DNA of 64,000 nucleotides from Corylus avellana (GCF_901000735.1 NC_081545.1:2958583-3022582), one strand, 5' to 3'; counted from the stretch's first letter, positions 46,691 through 59,020 are shown. Notes: generated from the letters alone by a model not told the origin. Made by a program: numbers and translations.

Positions 46691-48389
46691 TGTTATAAAC
46701 ATTTTATTTGACAATTAATACTGATGCGATAGTTTCAATCAATCAATCTTTAAATTTTATATTTTTAAAATAATAATTGATTTAAACGTAGATTGGGACC
46801 GTCAAATCTTGCATGTGCTTGAAAATTTTAAATTCCCTCTTAATTGTAAACTTTCTGAATTGTTTTTGGTTTGATTAACAAAAATGTGTGTTGTATTCAT
46901 TTGATTTATAGCACTTTTACATGTATCTCTGTACAGCTCATTATAATTTTACAAAACAGAGAAATTATATCTTACATTTGAATGTGAAAATAAATATCTT
47001 AGCTCATGAATGGTATCTTAATCAATCACCACTTATGTGAGAGGTAGATTTGATGAGTCTTGCATGATTCAGATTAAATTTTACATTAAATGCAATGTTG
47101 TCAATATGTTAATTTACATCATTACAAGCGACAAAACAAAATTTAGATAGTGAAATTATTCGTTTTCATTTCAAGAGAAATGGAGAGAGTCTCGTTTTGT
47201 TTGCTATGGATAGTAATAAAAGGTTATATCTCTGTGATGGGAACCCACAACTAGGGACGGATTTAGGGGAAACGGGTAGTGGCCCTAGTCCCTCCAAATT
47301 ACAAGAAAAAAAAAAATTAAGGTAAAAAAAAAAATAAAAAAATTAATTTAAGATATTTTTTGTCAATTGGTCTCTCCCCTAAAAAAAATTTGGCTCTTGA
47401 TCCCTTCCAAACTCAAAATTGGCTCTGTCCCTGCCCACAACGATGAAGAGAAATATCAATGAGTTGTAGTGTTTTTAAGTTTTAATGAAGAATCAAGAGT
47501 TGTTCCATGTTATAAAAAAAAAAAAAATGATTTCAGTATGTATTACAAATTTAACATTCTAGAATATTGATTTGGGAACATCATGTGCATGTCATGCATA
47601 GTGTAAAGTTGGCAGCCCCGAAAAACACTTGTCACATTGTTGTTTGAGAGAACATGTAGTTTTTTTTTATAAGTCGAGAACATGTAGTTGCAAAGTGCAT
47701 ATAACATCCTCACTCCCTCTCTCACAATGACTCTTTATCCCCAAAAAAAAAAAAAAAAAAAAGTTACTATTCATTTAGTGACGTTTGACTAATAGTACTT
47801 GGTAAAAGACTCTAAGTATAGGGTCTAGAATTAGGAATAGTGTTGTTTATTGTACAAACAATACTAAATGGGGTCTTTTTGGGCCAAATGTTACATTCTG
47901 AAAGGTGATGCTTGAACAGTAGCATGTTAGGTAAGCGTCACCTTATAAAAGTTATTTGTTACAACCTCAAATCACATGGACTAATTTTTAATTTTTTTTT
48001 TTACAATTTTTCCTATTTTTTAATACTAACGCTACTTTCACACCAGCTTAAGTGTTGTTTTTATTTTTATTTTTTAAGTGGCTGACATAAAAAGTCATTT
48101 AAAATACACCTAACAATAAAAAATTAGTGTGATAAATGAGTATGGAGATTATCTTTAATCACTTTATAATGGTCCAACAAGTCCACCTCTAATTTTGAGA
48201 AGAAAAAAAAAAGAAAAAGGAATATCCATGGACTCATTTCAAATTTTGAGAAATTTCTTCTTTCTCAACTTTGGGCATGAACTTTAAAGTCAATATGTGT
48301 TGGGATTTCTGCCAAAAAGGTTGTGAAAAATTTTCTATCCATTTTCGTTTTTTTTTTTTTTAATTATTATTTTCACAATTTTCTAATTA

Positions 48390-48428
<39 letters not shown>

Positions 48429-48570
48429 GATTTTTCTACCCATGGTGGGTTAAAGGGTTTCTCTGTTTTTGCGTTATGGACAACGTAGCCCAGTAAACTG
48501 GGCATATTATGGCATTTTGAAGGCCCAAGTGAGCTTCTAACAAGTACGTCAGCTACTCTGCTCTGCGCAA
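46691..48570. other. Intergenic stretch, RNase III-like gene to U3 gene
   Basis: No gene supported. A dispersed repeat near 47250-47440 ('gacggatttagggg', 'ccctccaaattacaagaaaa', 'ggctctgtccctgccc') has a partial inverse near 61440-61505. There are A-rich runs near 47510 and 47740, and a (TA)n microsatellite at about 48391-48424. Confidence 0.55.
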
Positions 48571-48576
48571 CATATC

Positions 48577-48618
48577 ATCCCACACCGAAAATTACAACAG
48601 AAATAAGCAGTTTAAATA
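48577..48618 (+). promoter_or_regulatory. snRNA-type promoter (USE + TATA) with Pol III spacing
   Basis: ATCCCACACCG at 48577-48587 is one base off the plant upstream sequence element RTCCCACATCG. TTTAAATA at 48611-48618 is the TATA box, 23 bp after the USE and 23 bp before the U3 start. In plants a USE-TATA distance of about 23-24 bp specifies RNA polymerase III, and about 33-34 bp specifies Pol II. U3 is Pol III-transcribed in plants, which agrees. Confidence 0.88.
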
Positions 48619-48641
48619 GCCAGGGTTCTCCACCAGTAGTT

Positions 48642-48853
48642 ACGACCTTACTTGAACAGGATCTGTTCTATAGGCTCGTACCTCTGTATCCTTGATCACT
48701 AAGGAGACAGGAACCTAAGTCTGGAGGATGAATTACTGCCGCGTGATCAGAGCGTGATTAATAGCGTCTTGATCCTCGGATCACAGACACAGTAGAGGAT
48801 CGTTCCCAGCCTGTTCACCCAGGATGGGATGGTCTCGCGGTTGTCTGACAGGC
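48642..48853 (+). ncRNA. U3 small nucleolar RNA
   Basis: Starts ACGACCTTACTTGAACAGG, the conserved 5' end of plant U3, followed by the box A/A' region (GATCTGTTCTATAGGCTCG). The 3' domain has the box B-like GAGGATCGTTCCCAG, then CCTGTTCACCCAGG, GGGATGGTC and a terminal box D in GTCTGACAGG. U3 guides early cleavages of pre-rRNA in the nucleolus. Length is about 212 nt, close to the usual plant size. The exact 3' end is estimated from box D. Promoter geometry and a T-run terminator support an active gene. Confidence 0.93.
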
Positions 48854-48873
48854 TTCTTCCCCAACCTTCTCTA

Positions 48874-48883
48874 TTTTTTTTTT
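48874..48883 (+). terminator. Pol III T-run terminator for U3
   Basis: Ten consecutive T about 20 bp after the U3 3' end, in the position expected for Pol III termination. Confidence 0.75.
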
Positions 48884-49832
48884 GGTTTTAATTTAAACAC
48901 TGCTTTCTATTTAGAAAACATCATTTTAAAGAAGAGATTATGACCATGAATGGTTTTTAGTAAATAGTTTATATAATAAGTGAGATTATGACCATGAATG
49001 GTTTTTTGGAAATAGTTTATGTAATAAGTGTCTCGTCAATTTGTAAGAAAATAATAGTAAAAATCTTAATTCTCAAACATTTTGCTACGAAATCCGTGGT
49101 GAAAAGATTAGACATGAGGGAATAGAAATACTATGTCATGAATGGTCTTTCATAAGATAGTTTTATCATACGATGGAATGAAAATATTAAGTCATCAATA
49201 GTCTTTTAGAGATAGCTTAGTTGCTGTCATGCTGATGTAATAAATGTCAGAGAATTAGAAAGGAGATGAAAATTCTCTCTTATTCTCAACTGGGTACTAG
49301 CATGAATGATCTTCTCGAGATAGTTTATTGGTTGATACCGTCGGTTAATTCGTATAAAATTTATAGTAAAAGTTGTAATACGTAACATCTTCGTAGGAAA
49401 CTGGTGGTGGTGAAAGAGACTAGACACAGAAGAAATTCTGGAAATAGTGCCGTCCAAGAGTGTGGTACTGGTACCTAGCTATCTTGGCATTGAAATTTTG
49501 TGTATCTAGAAAATTTGTAGTTATTAAGAACTTGTGGGATTAGAAATTCGCACTTGCCCATCATTTCTATGCATTTCTTACGCCCACATATTGAACTGAA
49601 GGATCTAGAATGCACCATGGTGGGCTCTAATGTCCCATAATACAAACAACACAGAGCTCACGGGAGCCACATACCCGTGAGCTCACGAGAAGATGACCCT
49701 TCAATCATAGGCACAAATCAAAACTCCATGCCCACCACCCATCACAGCGCTTCCATCACACCCTCCAACCAATTCATGACACCACACTCCCACCCACCAC
49801 CTGCCAATTGTTGCGCGTGCCCTGCAAAGCCT

Positions 49833-49857
49833 TTATATATATATATATATATATATG
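49833..49857 (+). promoter_or_regulatory. (TA)n tract, possible TATA region of the PR-1 gene
   Basis: A TTTATATATATA run lies 50-75 bp upstream of the PR-1 start codon. It could serve as the TATA box with a very short leader, or simply be a microsatellite in the leader. Confidence 0.4.
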
Positions 49858-49906
49858 TTCCTGAAATTCATATACATAAGAACTAGGCCTCGACCGAAGA
49901 AAAAAA

Positions 49907-50458
49907 ATGAGACCCTTTTGGTTTCTCTTCCTCTTCATCACACTCGTCACTTCCCAATCTTCCCCGGCACTGAAAAAGCCAGACAACGAGACCATATACA
50001 AAGTTTCCAAGCAACTCTGCTGGGGCTGCATTGGAGAGTCCCTGCAATTCTTGTTTGCACACAACATGGTCAGGGCGTACAAGTGGGAGCTGCCATTGAT
50101 GTGGGATTCCGATCTCGAAAAGTATGCGAGATGGTGGGCTGGCCAGAGGAAATCCGACTGCAAAGCGCAGCACTCTTTCCCAGAAGACGATTTTAAGCTC
50201 GGAGAGAACATCTACTGGGGCAGCGGCTCCACGTGGACTCCGGCCGATGCCGTGAGTGCGTGGGCCGATGAAGAAAAATATTACACATACTTGACAAACA
50301 CCTGTGAGGTCGGTCAGGTGTGCGGCCACTACACGCAGATTGTGTGGCGGAATACGAGAAGGATCGGCTGTGCTCGGATTGTGTGCGACAGTGGAGATGT
50401 GTTTATGACGTGTAATTATGATCCGGTCGGTAATTATGTCGGCGAGCGACCGTATTGA
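49907..50458 (+). CDS. Pathogenesis-related protein 1 (CAP superfamily)
   Basis: Single-exon gene for a 183-residue secreted protein. The N-terminus MRPFWFLFLFITLVTSQ is a clear signal peptide. The CAP domain follows with the HN..R helix (FAHNMVRAYKWELPLMWD), the GENIYWGS motif, the signature GHYTQIVWRNTRRIGCARIV (about residues 139-158) and CNYDPVGNYVGERPY at the end. The His/Glu residues of the CAP cavity are present. Members of this family accumulate in the apoplast, bind sterols, and in some cases show anti-oomycete activity. The last 11 residues fit the CAPE peptide pattern PxGNxxxxxPY. The ATG at 49907 is chosen because the signal peptide begins there. Expression control cannot be read from the sequence. 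Confidence 0.93.
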   Translation: MRPFWFLFLFITLVTSQSSPALKKPDNETIYKVSKQLCWGCIGESLQFLFAHNMVRAYKWELPLMWDSDLEKYARWWAGQRKSDCKAQHSFPEDDFKLGENIYWGSGSTWTPADAVSAWADEEKYYTYLTNTCEVGQVCGHYTQIVWRNTRRIGCARIVCDSGDVFMTCNYDPVGNYVGERPY

Positions 50459-51087
50459 AACGAGTTTGGCTTGCCTCTGGTGACCGTCCATATTCAATAA
50501 CAGCAAATGTTATGTTACTGAATAATGGGTGCTTTGTCTATGACAAAATTATGATTAGTTTACATAGGATAATAAGGTTGTTATATTGGTGCTTATGTTT
50601 GTGGGATTTGTGGCCATGGAATAGATATATTCAGTGTTTGATGTATACCGTAAACATGTAAGACAAAAGATTTAGTCTTGTTATTTTAGGACTTGTGTCT
50701 GCTTTTGCTTTTACAACGGGGCTTAGCTTATGAATAGAGTGGGAGAAAATAGAGGATGTCTCGTCATGGTTGTCTCTATGTGTTTTTGGAACACTAAATA
50801 TGAAAAGTAAGTTCTTGGATCTGCAGTTGTTCAGGCAATCTTTGCAACATTTTGTAGCAATCCGGCAGAAAGCAACTTGTGGTCTTGTGCCATAGAAGTT
50901 GTGGTTCTTCTATGATGAAAAAAATATTGCCCATCAAGTTATATATTAAGCTGTAGATGGATTGATTATGCATTTTGTTATAATATTAATTAAATAATTA
51001 AATTTATTTATTTTTATTAACTTAGGCTTTTGATATACGTTGTGATTTAACATGATTAATTTACATTCGATGTTGGAGGCTTTCCAT

Positions 51088-51212
51088 GGCAATTTTGAGG
51101 CCCAAGTGAGCTTCAACCAATAGGTTTGCTCCATTTAATGTGGTAGCACTTTGTGCGATCATTGAGGCGGTAGAGGATCGCTCCCAACCAGTTCACATTG
51201 AGTGGGATGATG
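51088..51212 (+). pseudogene. U3 snoRNA pseudogene fragment
   Basis: 'ttttgaggcccaagtgagctt' matches the flank upstream of the U3 gene near 48515. About 70 bp later 'gtagaggatcgctcccaacc' and 'gttcac' match the U3 3' domain (48791 on). The promoter and the 5' two thirds of U3 are missing or unrecognisable. This is a deleted, diverged copy of the U3 locus on the same strand. Confidence 0.72.
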
Positions 51213-51734
51213 CCCCTATTTCATTGGGTTTAGGGTTAATTTAAGGGTTGATGGATACTACTTTTTTAGCCTAGCTAGTAAAATATTAAGAGTTTATTAA
51301 CAAATATATATGTATTTAAGTTTTTTTTTTTTTAATTGATTAATAATGACTCCTCAAAAATGCAATTCTCCACTTCAAAGTTAAATTCCTAATTTCATCC
51401 CTGATTACAACCTCTGCCAAAGGGAATAGCACCCAAAATATATAATTTTTTTTTACTAACTTAGTAACTTATATGAAAATTATCCTGAAAACTTTCCTGT
51501 TTATGAACATAATATATGAATAAAACTTTCTTGCCACATAAATTGGATTTGAGAATATGATCAACTCCTATTTCTTAAATCTCTTTTCCTGCGAGTGTCC
51601 ATTTCATATTAAGAACTTTCTTAAAGTTCATTTAGTATATGGTAGCATCAATCTCAAATCCTAGTATGATGACAAAATATTTTACCAACTGAAAATATTA
51701 GTAACTACTTTAGGGAGCAAAATCTTGAATTACC

Positions 51735-52110
51735 AATTTCCCACCAGCCCTTTATGCGAAAGACAAATTTGGAAAGAAAACACATGAGAACACACACCAA
51801 TCACACATGTACACAAAGAGTTTACGTGATTCGGCAATATGCCTACGTCCACGGGGCGTGATCCGGTCTCCTTCTTTACTATCGAGAAATATTGAGTACA
51901 ATGGTACAAGCCTGAACCGCTCAAGTTTAATATCCCAAACCCAAACCCTTAACCCCTTGTACACCCCACTCAACTGTCCCTCTCAAATACCCAGTAAAGA
52001 AAAACTCTCTACACTTTGTAAATGCCACAAAGTGCTCTCACCAATTTGGATTTTCCGGATCCCCACTTAACCAAAGACTGCATGTCCTTTTATAGAGGCT
52101 TAATCACGAA
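51735..52110 (-). mobile_element. Copia-type LTR fragment
   Basis: Contains 'tttacgtgattcggcaa', 'cctacgtccacggggcgtga' and, near 52090, a reversed TATA-like 'ccttttatagaggctta'. These are phrases typical of plant copia LTRs on the minus strand. No internal region or partner LTR is visible. Confidence 0.55.
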
Positions 52111-52974
52111 AAAAAAACGGAGAAACAATTCTAATCCAATTGCTGCTCGGAAAACGAAACAATCATGAATGCAAAGTCTTTTCTATGATGAAGATAAGCA
52201 TTGCAACCCACATGTTTATCCACATACGTTTTCTCCAAAAAATCCAATTTCAGTTGTTATTGGACTCCTTTTAAAACTAGCATTATCTTCTTATAGATAA
52301 ATATGACTTCAGCCCACCAACTTGAATATTAATATTTTTCAGCAATTATTTTCACACTTGTTGACAATTTGAGTCATTATCAACAATACTATATAGGATC
52401 CCAACAATTTTATTGTTCTGATTGTTAGTAATTTGAGTAGTTAATGTAAAAGTTTTTTATGGAACACACGTACTTAAATAGGTCTTGGGCAGCCCACTCA
52501 CTAAGCAGAGAGATCCTATAGAAACTCTTTCATATTTGTCGTTGGAATTGCTAATCGAAAATCCGATCATGTCTGTTATATTGGGCTTTATTTGTTTTGT
52601 GGGTAATTCCGATTAGATTCTAAAAAGTTCAAGCATTGCCGTGGAATCCGGTTTGTATATCTAGAAGACCAGAACCCCATGTGGGCTCTACAATTGAAAG
52701 ACTCCTAAATAGACCCGTTTCTGAAACAGAAAGCCCAGATCCTTCTGGAAATTGATCCAGTCAATGTAAACGCGCACCTTTTGGAACCAACCAAGCCGAC
52801 AGTGCACAGTTCCGTTTTTATTCTTATCCAACCCGAACTCGGACTCCCAAGTCCCAAACGAAACAAACCAAAGCCTCAGTTTAGAAAAAAAAAAAAAAAA
52901 CCAAAGCCTCAGAAATTCCTTCTGCCTTCAGGTGCCAAAACAAAACAGAGAAAGCTTGTGGTTTAAGGCTGTAT

Positions 52975-52975
<1 letters not shown>

Positions 52976-53007
<32 letters not shown>
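52976..53007. repeat. (GA)n tract in the UFD1-like gene leader
   Basis: About 30 bases of GA ending two bases before the start codon at 53010. GA runs in plant leaders are candidate sites for GAGA-binding (BPC) proteins. Confidence 0.85.
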
Positions 53008-53009
<2 letters not shown>

Positions 53010-56000
53010 ATGGATTTTGAGCTGAGGAGGGCGAGAGAGAAGCTGGAGAAGGAGCAGAAGGAGCGGAAGGAGAAGGCGAAGGCGAAATTGGATAGAGAAA
53101 GGAAGGCCAAGGCAGAGGCCAAGAAGCAAAGAGAAGCCATTGAAGCTGCTCAGAGATCCAGACGGCTCGATGCAGCCGAGGCCCAACTCAAGGTCCCTCT
53201 TTTTCACCTACCCCCATCCAATCTGATCTGATCTAGACCCCTTTTGTTATTTTTGTTGTCATTATTTGTTTTTTGTTTTGTTTTGTTTTTTTTCCGCAAC
53301 TTTTCATTGTTGTTAGCTTGATTACGTGAAGTGGGGGATTATCTCTCATGGGTTTTCTTTGTTTTAGAGGTGATTCCATTATGGTTAGATTCTGTTTGTT
53401 TCTTGGCAAAGCGGGGTACTATAGAGAAGTTATTGTTAGTATTACTTTCTTTTAGAGATTCCCTTGATTTTGATGATGGTGTTTTATGAAGCTTAGGATG
53501 ATTGATCATGTCTGTTCTATTGGGGTTTCTTTGTTTTTGGAGGTAAATTCCGTGATCGTTGGGTTCCGTCTGTTTCTTCGGAAAGTGGAGTCCCAGATAA
53601 AAGCTGGGTTCTTTTTTATTTTTGTAGAGGTGCCATTATTTTGATGATGCTGTTTTTGGAGCTTAGAAAGATTTACCACGTCTGATTTATTACGTTTGGA
53701 ACAGGAAAGTGTTTGTTTCCATTGAAAGTTTAATTTACTTAAAGGTGAAGTCTTTCCTGATAAGAATTAATTGTTGAAACAGAGGAAGCCTTGGGAAATC
53801 AGAGACATCGGAATTGAAGTCGTTGTCCTGTGTTCTTGTGTATGTGTATTATATAATGACGATGTGCTGTGTAGTAGGCAAAATGTTTGTAACCTGAACT
53901 GAATTTATTTGTTCATATGCTACTAATGGAGACTGTAATGCCATCTTTTTGTTATAAATGCTGAGCCAGGCTTTTAATTTCTGGATGTGTCTGCTATTGG
54001 CAGTAAGCTTTCTGTCGAAATAAGCTTGCCTCATCTTGTTGAGATAGGGTTTCCTTATTTATATAGTTTTCTTACAACTCATACCGTCCCTTTAATCTGT
54101 GGTCCTGTAATTGGTAAAGATAAATTCAATTTTCTGCATGGATGATAATCAAATAACTTTTGCTGGCCTGATTGCTTGTGACTGAGTTGGGAGAGGGGGG
54201 GCGAAGAGATCCGCAACTTTCACTTTGATCTTAAGGCTAGGTTGTTTACTGAGTGATCTTTGTTCAAAGCTTGTCAGACCGACTGATAATTTTACTTTGT
54301 TGAATAATCTGCCTCATGGTCCTTCTTACTGGAGAGATGCTATGCAGGAAGAAATCAATGCCCAGGAAAAAAAGAATAAGACTTAGTGCCCGTTTGGGAT
54401 TGGGATTTCAATAAGTGCGATTTTAAAAATTGTGTTTTTGAAATCGTTTCTTTTTAAAATCATAAAGGTGTTTGGTAAAATATGTTAAAAAGTTTTTTTT
54501 TTTTTTTTTTTAATCAAATATTTGTTATGCGAAATCGTGATTTTGGTTTAAATTCGCATTTTTTCAAATAAGCACTTCCTAACCTGCTTATAGAAATCGC
54601 AGTTTTTTTTTTTCCTATTTCAAATTAAGTGTTTTTTAAATCGCAATGCCAAACGCCTTAAATTTTGCGATTCCTTTTAAAAACGTAGATTATTTTTGCG
54701 AAATCGCAATCTCAAACGCACCCTTAGTCTCATTGCCTGCAAGGAAACAAGCCATTGGCTATACAGAAGCAGATGTGACCTTTGTATATTTTCTTTTCAG
54801 GTTGATCAACAAATGCAAGAAAATGTCCTTGCTGGGAGAGGAATCATATTTTACCGTGTACTGGAAGGTGTACCTTATCAGAGTGTTGGTGATAAGATCA
54901 AACTCCCTCCATCCTGCTTCACTGAACTGTCTGATCAAGGTGCTTTTGATAAGGGACCCATATACTTCCAATTATCGGTAGTTCATCAGGACGGTTTTGC
55001 AGAAATGAAGGCCTCTGATGAGGAAAATTGTCGGACCACACATTCAGGCGTTTTGGAGTTCACTGCAGATGAAGGTTCTGTTGCACTTCCTCCTCATGTA
55101 TGGCATAATTTATTCCCAGGAGAAAGTCCTAAAACTCTGTTGATCGAGGTCCGTTATGTATGGCTACCAAAAGGAACTTATGCAAAGCTTCAACCAGAGA
55201 GGATGGGCTTTTTAGATTTACCAAATCACAAGGCTATCCTTGAAACAAGCCTTCGCCAGCATGCTACCCTTTCTCAAGGTGACATATTGACAGTCAATTA
55301 TGGGGAGCTAGCATATAAGCTACAGGTCCTTGAGTTAAAACCCTCATCAAGCGTATCTGTTCTAGAAACGGATGTTGAGGTGGATATAGTTGGTCCTGAA
55401 TCAGCTTCTGAGAGGACAGATGAGCATGTCCTTAACCCTCTAGTGCTTGGAAAGTTGGAATCTGGAAAGGTTGATGAAGGCAATTATATATACTACAAGT
55501 TCTCGATAGACAACGATGCGTGGGAGAAAATTGATACAGGGGATGCCATGGTTGAGGTAAAAATAGAAGGAGAAGCAGATGGAGGTGATACTGATCTTTA
55601 CATTTCCAGGCATCCTCTCATATTCCCAACCCGACACCAGCATGAATGGTCTTCCCATGATATCGGTTCGAAGGCTTTGATCCTTACCTCTAAAGGTAAG
55701 AGCTTGGGAGCAGGTACTTATAGTATTGGTGTATATGGCTTCAAAGGAACAAGTAAGTACCAAATTTCTGTGAGTGTTCAGGATGACAGCAAGCGTAAGG
55801 TGGGTCAACGGGCTGCATCTTCCTCATCGCCTATGGAGATGGATGCTGTAGAGTGTAGGAATTGCAAGCATTACATACCCAGCCGGAGTATTGCACTGCA
55901 TGAAGCCTATTGTAGCAGGCACAACGTTGTTTGTCTGCATGCTGGGTGTGGCGTTGTTCTTAGGGTTGAGGAGGCCAAAAACCATATGCACTGTGACAAA

Positions 56001-56441
56001 TGTGGGCAAGCTTCTCATCGGGGAGAGATGGAGAAGCATATGAAAGTGTTCCATGAGCCACTCCACTGCTCATGTGGGATAGTCCTTGAGAAAGAAGAGA
56101 TGGTAAGCAACTCTGTGGAAATTTTTCCCCTTTGAGATCATTAATATGCTTCGTGTTACAGTCAAAATATCATCAAGTAAACATACAATCATCTTACTAT
56201 CTGTTTTTGGCAGGTGCAACACCAAGCTTCAGTTTGCCCGCTACGCCTGATCGCGTGTCGGTTTTGTGGAGACATGGTTCAAGCCGGAAGTTCTCCGATG
56301 GATGTTCGGGACAGATTAAGAGGATTATCTGAGCATGAGAGCCTTTGTGGGTCAAGGACTGCCCCATGTGATTCATGTGGGCGTGCAGTCATGTTGAAGG
56401 AAATGGATATCCACCTGATTGCTGTTCATCAAAAGAGCTAA
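53010..56441 (+). CDS. UFD1-domain / TRAF-type zinc-finger protein (PRLI-interacting factor K family)
   Basis: Three exons, 53010-53192, 54801-56102 and 56214-56441, all phase 0 with GT-AG borders, give 570 residues. Residues 1-61 are a highly charged coiled coil (RRAREKLEKEQKERKEKAKA). A UFD1-like double-psi barrel follows (GRGIIFYRVLEG, SGVLEFTADEGSVALPPHVW, VWLPKGTYAKLQPE, QGDILTVNYGELAYKLQVLE). The C-terminal third holds several Cys/His zinc fingers (CRNCKHYIPSRSIALHEAYC, CDKCGQASHRGEMEKHMKVF, CRFCGDM, CDSCGRAVMLKEMDIH). UFD1-type folds bind ubiquitin or Cdc48 partners. This plant family combines that with TRAF-like fingers, and its exact role is poorly known. Intron 1 carries a MITE close to the exon 2 acceptor. 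Confidence 0.9.
54386..54723. mobile_element. Tourist-like MITE in intron 1 of the UFD1-like gene
   Basis: TTA at 54383-54385 and 54724-54726 flanks inverted ends GTGCCCGTTTGGGATTGGG and, in reverse complement, GGGTGCGTTTGAGATTGCG. A 3-bp TTA target duplication with GTTTGG-type termini is the signature of PIF/Harbinger-derived Tourist MITEs. It ends about 75 bp before the exon 2 acceptor. Confidence 0.85.
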
Positions 56442-58398
56442 AGCCAAATGCAACTTCCCTGTATTTATACATGTAGTCATGTAGATAGGGCCAGTTTGCA
56501 TGGATATATGTCCATGTTACCAACAGGAGAGCTCTGGCCGAAAAAGGAAAAGGACTAAATTTGCATGTAAAAAGGAGGGGAGGGGTTAAATCTGCATGTA
56601 TTGTGCAGCTTGTAATAACATATCTGGGTGATTGAGTATTTGTGCATGTGAATAATGCATCATTAATGTATTTTCTGATAAATATTTAAAAGAAATTCCA
56701 ATCTAGAATAAGGAACATGCTTCTTTGTTTCTTCTCACTTTATCTTTCTGTTTCCAAAATGCTTCATATGGTGCATGTTCTTTATAAACTGCCAATCGGA
56801 TTTACCAACAATCTGCTTTTTATCTCACTGTTATGCCATCCCAGTTAGGGTGACCGTAGAGTATATGTTTGTCCTTTTTTCTTTTTAATATATGAGTGAC
56901 CTCGCAAGGCAGGCCTTTTTAGACTCGTGCCACGAGAGTAAACCTTGAATACACGTCTTCACCCGCTAAAACTCGAACTCAAAATGTTCGACTTTACAGT
57001 TCATTCCAACCTACCCTTTGACCATTATGGAGCACCATGACTGATTTATCCAATTTGTATCAGTCTTGTCCAATTTAATTAGCAAAGAACTATATACGTT
57101 TATCAACAACCTCCAATTGGATGGGACAGGCTCTAAGTGGAAGTAAGTTTCTTGATTGAAGTAGTGGAAGGTACAAACCTAACAAAAAGAGAAAGTTGAA
57201 AAGCATTTTGTACAGAGCAGCTATTTCATCCTATCCAAATTTGTTAATGTTTTCTTTAAAGAAAGTGCTTTTTAAATTATTAATAAAAAATTAAAAATAA
57301 AATAAAAAGTTGTTTTGATGTGATGTAAATGTAAAAGTAATTTTGAGTGTTTTGCGTTTTGAAGTGTCTACTAATATGTTTTTGTTTTGAAAGAGAAAAG
57401 GAAAAAGGTTTATGTTTTTTTGAGTGTTTTGTGCATTATCCTTCTTAGTTGTGCTTAAGATGTTCGGGGTTATTCTTTTTTTTTTAGAAAGATAAAATTA
57501 TTTCAATTCCTTCGTGGTATACATGGGGGTTATTCAAATGAAAAATATTGGATTTATTGTTTTTTTACAACTTGATAACACGTATTAGTATGGGATTTGA
57601 AAGTGTTAAGTGGCTAAAGTAACTCTAATCACATTCCGACAAATTGTAGATCTAACACTACTTTATTCAATACGTGTAATGCTTTCATCACGGAAAAGTG
57701 ATGTTTGCGGGATGGCAAAAAGTAATGTAAAAAGAATAAATATAAAATATAAAATTACTTTTTTGCCCTTCCACATCACTTTTTCTAAATAAATTTCGAA
57801 GTAAAATGATTATCTCAAGCATTAGCCTTTCGGATACTTGTTAGAGCTCGTTAGGAATTGAGTTTGAGAGGCTTAAAAGTGTTTTTAACACTCAAAAAAT
57901 CTGTTTGAAAAAAAAAATACTTATTTGGTAAAAAAATTAAAAGTGCTTTTAAAGGTCCAAAAAGTCTAAAAATAGTCAAAATGCACTTTTAACAAAAGCT
58001 TAAAAATGAAGCTTTTATCCAAAAGCTTTTTTTGACTTAAAAACTCTATTTCTCGAACGCATCGATCAAAATATTAAGAAGCTGCATGTGACGGTGGTCT
58101 ACCTATCATTAACACTAGTTTTGTAGGAGAGCATGTGGTATCCAATAGATAGACATGTTCGATATAAACAAAACATCTACTACTTTTGACTGCCTTTTAC
58201 TAATCAAGCATGTGGGAACGCTATATATTATCAATCCTTTACGAATGAATTGTGCAACCCATTATGATTCAATTTATTTATAAATTAACTCAATATTTAT
58301 GCTTTACACTTTGTTAAATGAAATCTTGAACTTCAACTCTCATTGGATTAGTTTAGACATCTTAGCCTGCAGTATAGAATGATTTTTTGTTTAGTCAT

Positions 58399-59020
58399 GT
58401 TGGGAATAAATTCTATCATGGGTCCCATTCAATCACATCTACATGGAAGATAATCTAGCAGAGGAAAATAAATCAGAATCCTCTCATCATGGAAATACTA
58501 CGACACTCAATACGAATCCCACTCAAATGCTAAGACGGATAATAATTGAATAATTTCCTTAAATGAGGGATACAAATCACAAGAGATTAGTAACTTCGAT
58601 ATTCAGTCTCCCTTAGAACACAGAGTTCTACAAGGAATCAACCACCAACAACCCTATAAAAGGGAGACAATGCATTAGGTAAAACCATAAAAGGGACTCA
58701 ATTTCTCTCAAAAACCCTAAGCTCATTGCTATATTCCGAGTCTAGATAAATATGCTAACTTAAGCATGACGCTCACCCAAACGTTATTCAAAGTTGAAGG
58801 AATAAGAGCGTTGGTAGAGATCTTATTCTCTTTTAGTAATTACCTTCTGTTATTATTTAGAGTAGGAGTCTATCTTGTAATTTTCGATTTATAGGGTGAT
58901 TATTCACGGATGAATTAATTAAAATTAATATCAAACCTTGTGTTTAAAGGTCTAGGTTCTTCCTCATAATTTACAATTTATCTCGTTAATTAGGTGTTTA
59001 AGAAGTTATTCACGTAACAA
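58399..59020 (+). mobile_element. Gypsy-type solo LTR remnant
   Basis: Begins TGTTGGGAATAAATTC and ends near 'cacgtaaca'. The interior contains 'ccctataaaagg' (a TATA-like LTR promoter) and 'aacttaagcatgacgctcac', a phrase characteristic of plant gypsy LTRs. No target duplication is found, and no internal coding region remains. Confidence 0.5.

Noticed and set aside
48391..48424. (TA)n near the U3 gene as a possible promoter
   Set aside because: It is about 190 bp upstream of the proper USE/TATA pair and is a plain microsatellite.
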